Under the pieces are notes generated by a model, which worked only from the letters and a program-made list of their open reading frames with translations, was not told the DNA's origin and ran no database searches. 64,000 nt of DNA from Methanothermobacter sp. CaT2 (lineage in GTDB: Archaea > Methanobacteriota > Methanobacteria > Methanobacteriales > Methanothermobacteraceae): assembly GCF_000828575.1 (NCBI RefSeq), contig NZ_AP011952.1, positions 1,623,501 through 1,687,500 of the forward strand. Direction: 5' to 3'. Positions 61,315 through 64,000 of this stretch are shown here, one piece after another. The position numbers and the translations under genes were made by a program. The stretch's first letter is position 1, and every line of letters starts with the position of its first letter.

Positions 61315-62235
61315 ATGATCATGGTTCAGGGAGAAGTAAGCGGAAAAAAATACACGGAGCCCTTCTCCAAGGGCGTTCTGGCACGTTCACTGACCAGGGC
61401 AGAGATGGACCCTAACAAGGCATACACATTTGCTTCCAGAATTGAGGCTCACCTTAAAAAGAATAAGGTCGATGTCATAACAATAGAGGAACTCGTTGAT
61501 GTGGTCTCAGAGCACCTGAAAAGGGAGGATCCTGAGGTAGCAGAGAAGTACATGCTCTGGAGACGAATAAGGCAGTGCAAGGAACCCCTGATAATACTCA
61601 TAGGGGGGGCCTCAGGGGTTGGAACATCTTCAATTGCCTTTGAGGTTGCAAACCGCCTTGGCATAAGGAACATGATAAGCACCGACATGATAAGGGAGGT
61701 AATGCGTAAAATAGTCTCCAGGGAACTTCTCCCGTCCATCTATGAATCAAGCTACACAGCGTACCAGTCCCTCAGAATACCCCCACCACCAGAACTTGAC
61801 GAGGTTCTCATTGGATTCAGGGATCACGTGGACACTGTGAGCATCGGCGTGGAGGCTGTAATTGAGAGGGCCCTCACAGAGGGTATAAGCATAGTGATTG
61901 AGGGCGTGCATATAGTCCCTGGGTTTATACGGGATGACCTCATAAACAAGGAAAATGTTGCAATGTTTGTCCTCACGGTTTCAGATGAGAACGTCCATAA
62001 GGGGAGGTTCTATTCACGTTGCAGACAGATGTGGGCCAGAAGACCACTTAAAAGGTATATAAGTTACTTCTGGGCAATAAGAAGAATCCACAGATACATT
62101 GAGAGCCAGGCAAAGAAACACAATGTGCCTGTTATTGAGAATATAGATGTTGTAACCACGATAGACTCAATTATAAAATCACTGACAAAAACCAGTGTTA
62201 AGGGAGGAGAGAAAGGTGCTGAAAAAACTGAATGA
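61315..62235 (+). CDS. pgk2: 2-phosphoglycerate kinase with N-terminal ATP-cone
   Basis: A 306-residue kinase. Residues 1-90 form an ATP-cone-type domain ([36 protein letters not shown]), and residues ~95-300 the kinase ([43 protein letters not shown]). This matches the methanogen 2-phosphoglycerate kinase that makes 2,3-bisphosphoglycerate for cyclic diphosphoglycerate. The P-loop is GASGVGTSS, with Thr where most kinases have Lys, an oddity worth noting. GAGGTGAG precedes ATG 61315. The next gene starts within its end. Confidence 0.85.
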   Translation: MIMVQGEVSGKKYTEPFSKGVLARSLTRAEMDPNKAYTFASRIEAHLKKNKVDVITIEELVDVVSEHLKREDPEVAEKYMLWRRIRQCKEPLIILIGGASGVGTSSIAFEVANRLGIRNMISTDMIREVMRKIVSRELLPSIYESSYTAYQSLRIPPPPELDEVLIGFRDHVDTVSIGVEAVIERALTEGISIVIEGVHIVPGFIRDDLINKENVAMFVLTVSDENVHKGRFYSRCRQMWARRPLKRYISYFWAIRRIHRYIESQAKKHNVPVIENIDVVTTIDSIIKSLTKTSVKGGEKGAEKTE

Positions 62236-62623
62236 AGTTAAGGTTAAGGATGTAATGACAACGAATGTTATAACAGTTGAACCATCTGAAGATGTGGTTT
62301 TTGCATTTGAGAAACTCATGAAGCACAGGATAAGTGCTCTCCCTGTCCTTGAGGAGGGTAAACTTGTTGGAATCGTAACCGCCTCAGACCTTGGTCACAA
62401 CCTGATACTTGACAACTATGAACTTGGCACAACAGTCGGGGAGGTCATGGTGAGGGATGTTGCCACGGTGGCCCCTGATGAGACACTTGGCGACGCCATT
62501 GAGAAGATGAATGACTACTCATCGGATGAGGGAATAATAAATCAGCTTGTTGTCATGTCCGATGGTGAGATGGTGGGGATAATTGCGGATGGGGACATTA
62601 TAAGGGCCCTCAAAAGCCTTTAA
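62216..62623 (+). CDS. CBS-domain pair protein
   Basis: A 135-residue protein with two CBS motifs ([40 protein letters not shown]), a Bateman module that binds adenine nucleotides. GTG 62216 with GGAGGAG seven bases upstream is used; the frame is open to 62195. It overlaps the end of pgk2 by 20 bases, so it is coupled to it and may sense energy state for that enzyme (inference). Confidence 0.88.
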   Translation: MLKKLNEVKVKDVMTTNVITVEPSEDVVFAFEKLMKHRISALPVLEEGKLVGIVTASDLGHNLILDNYELGTTVGEVMVRDVATVAPDETLGDAIEKMNDYSSDEGIINQLVVMSDGEMVGIIADGDIIRALKSL

Positions 62624-62626
62624 TGT

Positions 62627-63601
62627 TCATATAAAGCCTGTGATAGTATAAATTGCAGCTGATAGGATGATGCATGTGGGTATCGTAACTATCCAGGTGT
62701 ATGCTATGTGCCTTATCACGTCATACTCGACTGTTGATGTCCCATGTGCAATCCCAACACCTATCACCGATCCAACAAGGGTCTGTGTTGGCGATACAGG
62801 CATACCATAACCCAGAAAGAGGTAAACGATAAGTGCCGCTGATAGCTGGGCTGCAAAGCCCCTGCTTGGTGTGAGGTCTGTTATTCTTCTTCCAATTGTT
62901 TCTGTCACCCTGCTGCCAGCCAGCAGAATTCCTGAGGCAAGCCCAAGAGCCCCCAGTATTCTGATCCAGTACCCGCCATCATAACCCGTCGCAAATATAA
63001 CACCCGTTGCAACTGCTATATCAACAGCCCCAAGGTTAAGGGCTGAAAACGAGGAACTCAGTATCTGTAGATATGAAAATACCTTTTCGAGCCTGTCCCT
63101 CATACCCATACCCTGAAGCGGTTTTATTAAAACCCTTCTGATGGATCTGTAGATTACAAATCCTGTGAGAAAACCTGCAACCGGTGACATAATCCAGCTT
63201 AAAACTATGAAGCCAACAACGTCTGTTCTCATGTTCTGAATGCCGATGCTTGCTATTCCGGCACCAATAACTGAACTTACAATGGCATCGGAACCTGAAA
63301 TGGGTATCTTTTTTATGATGGTGAAGGTTATCCAGATTGATGATGTTAATGTTATAACAAGGGCTGTTCTGGGGCTAAGGAGCCCCTGGGGGATTATTCC
63401 TTCACTTATTGTTTTTATGACGCTCCCACCAAGGAACAGCGCCCCAACTGATACAAAAAATCCCCCCAGCAAGAGGGCCTTTTTCATCCTGAGAGAACCA
63501 CTCCCAACAGCAGTACCCACAGAGTTACCTATATCGTTTGCAGCAATGTTGAAGGCCATGTAGAGGCTCAGAATGAGACTCATTGCTATCAGCGCATCCA
63601 T
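62627..63601 (-). CDS. Inorganic phosphate transporter (Pit family)
   Basis: A 324-residue membrane protein with about nine helices. The duplicated Pit signature is present: AFNIAANDIGNSVGTAVGSG near the N-terminus and VSPTQTLVGSVIGVGIAHGT in the second half. Low-affinity phosphate (metal-phosphate)/cation symporter. Convergent with the CBS-domain gene, three bases apart. Minus-strand promoter lies toward 63650; the space to the SRP RNA has no gene. Confidence 0.9.
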   Translation of the reverse strand: MDALIAMSLILSLYMAFNIAANDIGNSVGTAVGSGSLRMKKALLLGGFFVSVGALFLGGSVIKTISEGIIPQGLLSPRTALVITLTSSIWITFTIIKKIPISGSDAIVSSVIGAGIASIGIQNMRTDVVGFIVLSWIMSPVAGFLTGFVIYRSIRRVLIKPLQGMGMRDRLEKVFSYLQILSSSFSALNLGAVDIAVATGVIFATGYDGGYWIRILGALGLASGILLAGSRVTETIGRRITDLTPSRGFAAQLSAALIVYLFLGYGMPVSPTQTLVGSVIGVGIAHGTSTVEYDVIRHIAYTWIVTIPTCIILSAAIYTITGFI

Positions 63602-63729
63602 GGAATTAATATGGAATGTTACCTTAATTAGTTTACCAGTGCACTCCGCGCCCTGTATAAATGTAATGACGATAGCATCTCATTAAAGGGAGCCAGGGCA
63701 ATGATATGTCCATAGAAACATTAAAATAC

Positions 63730-63746
63730 TACTTAGTATAATGGAT
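63730..63746 (+). promoter_or_regulatory. Candidate TATA element for the SRP RNA
   Basis: TACTTAGTATAATGGAT ends just ahead of the 5' end of the SRP RNA at ~63752. It is weaker than the other TATA boxes, and the spacing is short, so the mature 5' end may come from processing or the start may be slightly further on. Confidence 0.3.
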
Positions 63747-63751
63747 ACAAT

Positions 63752-64000
63752 GGGCTAGACCGGAGGGTTAGGGGTCCTCTGTAAGCGCAAATCCCCTATA
63801 CGGCGCGGTCGAAGTTCAGGGGACGGCTGATCGACTGTTTATCGGCCCTGCTGATTGGTGTCGAAGCCTCGTCCCGCAGGATCAGTGGTGATGGGGCCCT
63901 GACTGGAGGGTCAGGGTAAACCATCTTAGTCATGGGAACGGGTCAGGCCTGGAAAGGAGCAGCCCTACCATGGACAGCTGATGCTTGCGGATTAACGGGG
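63752..64000 (+). ncRNA. ffs: Signal recognition particle (7S) RNA, 3' truncated by window end
   Basis: GC-rich non-coding sequence. The universally conserved helix-8 tip GGTCAGGCCTGGAAAGGAGC followed by AGCC is at 63941-63964, with GGAA tetraloop and the asymmetric loop that binds SRP54. Upstream, paired segments consistent with helices 1-6 of archaeal SRP RNA are seen (GGGCTAGACCGG at the 5' end, GGCGCGGTCGAAGTTCAGGG). About 249 bases lie in the window; archaeal SRP RNA is ~310, so the 3' strand of helix 1/5 is missing. Confidence 0.93.

Overview
The window comes from a thermophilic hydrogenotrophic methanogen, almost certainly Methanothermobacter (M. thermautotrophicus / M. marburgensis group). 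Grounds: hdrC-hdrB side by side, a stand-alone tfrB (thiol:fumarate reductase), a run of methanogenesis marker genes ending in nifB, two 2-phosphoglycerate kinase homologues (cyclic 2,3-diphosphoglycerate pathway), archaeal-type NucS, Trm5, DphB, SepF and Nob1, an archaeal SRP RNA, TATA-box promoters, GGAGG/GGTGA ribosome sites and frequent GTG/TTG starts. Gene density is high and many genes overlap by a few bases. No mobile element, CRISPR array or tRNA was found.

Layout. 1-2.8 kb: a truncated prenyltransferase and a carotenoid-hydratase-like gene, a nitrilase-family amidase and MntP. 2.9-6 kb: cytosolic HtrA protease followed by a MoxR AAA+/VWA pair. 6-6.6 kb: a decayed gene and a 12-bp inverted repeat. 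6.6-13.4 kb: NucS, a membrane M48 protease, ferredoxin, MetX-like hydrolase, a HIT protein, ferritin-like protein and a frameshifted DUF362 polyferredoxin. 13.4-18.9 kb: nadA and nadC flank an overlapping rnz-mscS-sortase-roadblock operon. 19-21 kb: a possible divergent histone-fold protein, a ZPR1 protein and the first 2-phosphoglycerate kinase homologue. 21-25.8 kb: roadblock protein, then DUF1611-SepF-DUF2226-MinD-PfkB, which looks like a cell-division/membrane cluster. 25.8-34 kb: TatD, two FilR1-type regulators, glyS, dcd, DUF1512, TrmJ-like and tfrB. 34.2-40.5 kb: iorAB, an arylacetate-CoA ligase with an ACT protein, and a divergent sodium:solute symporter with a small partner: a likely aryl-acid module. 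40.7-46.6 kb: YhgE/Pip-type exporter, PRC-barrel protein, a 53-residue zinc protein overlapping pyrE, moaB, a gene-free stretch with two strongly folded RNA candidates, Nob1 and DUF2117. 46.6-53 kb: methanogenesis markers 2, 3, 6, DUF2111, 5, 15, 17 and nifB in one plus-strand run, followed by mtnA. 54-57.6 kb: trm5, dphB, a methyltransferase and a TGT-like protein. 57.8-62.6 kb: hdrC (with a long acidic N-terminal extension), hdrB, an MTH1880-like protein, DUF2096, a phosphoesterase, the second 2-phosphoglycerate kinase and a CBS protein. The right end has a Pit-type phosphate permease and the 5' part of the SRP RNA.

How it works together. HdrBC supplies the heterodisulfide-reducing half of energy metabolism, and TfrB carries out a related CoM/CoB chemistry for fumarate reduction. 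The marker cluster is tied to maturation or activation of methyl-CoM reductase, and the adjacent nifB points to a supply of complex iron-sulfur clusters. The most unusual sequence-level items are the two structured RNA candidates at 44.5-44.9 kb, the HdrC extension with an internal ribosome site, the histone-fold candidate, the frameshift in the DUF362 gene, three gene-boundary duplications and a three-unit ~60-bp repeat.
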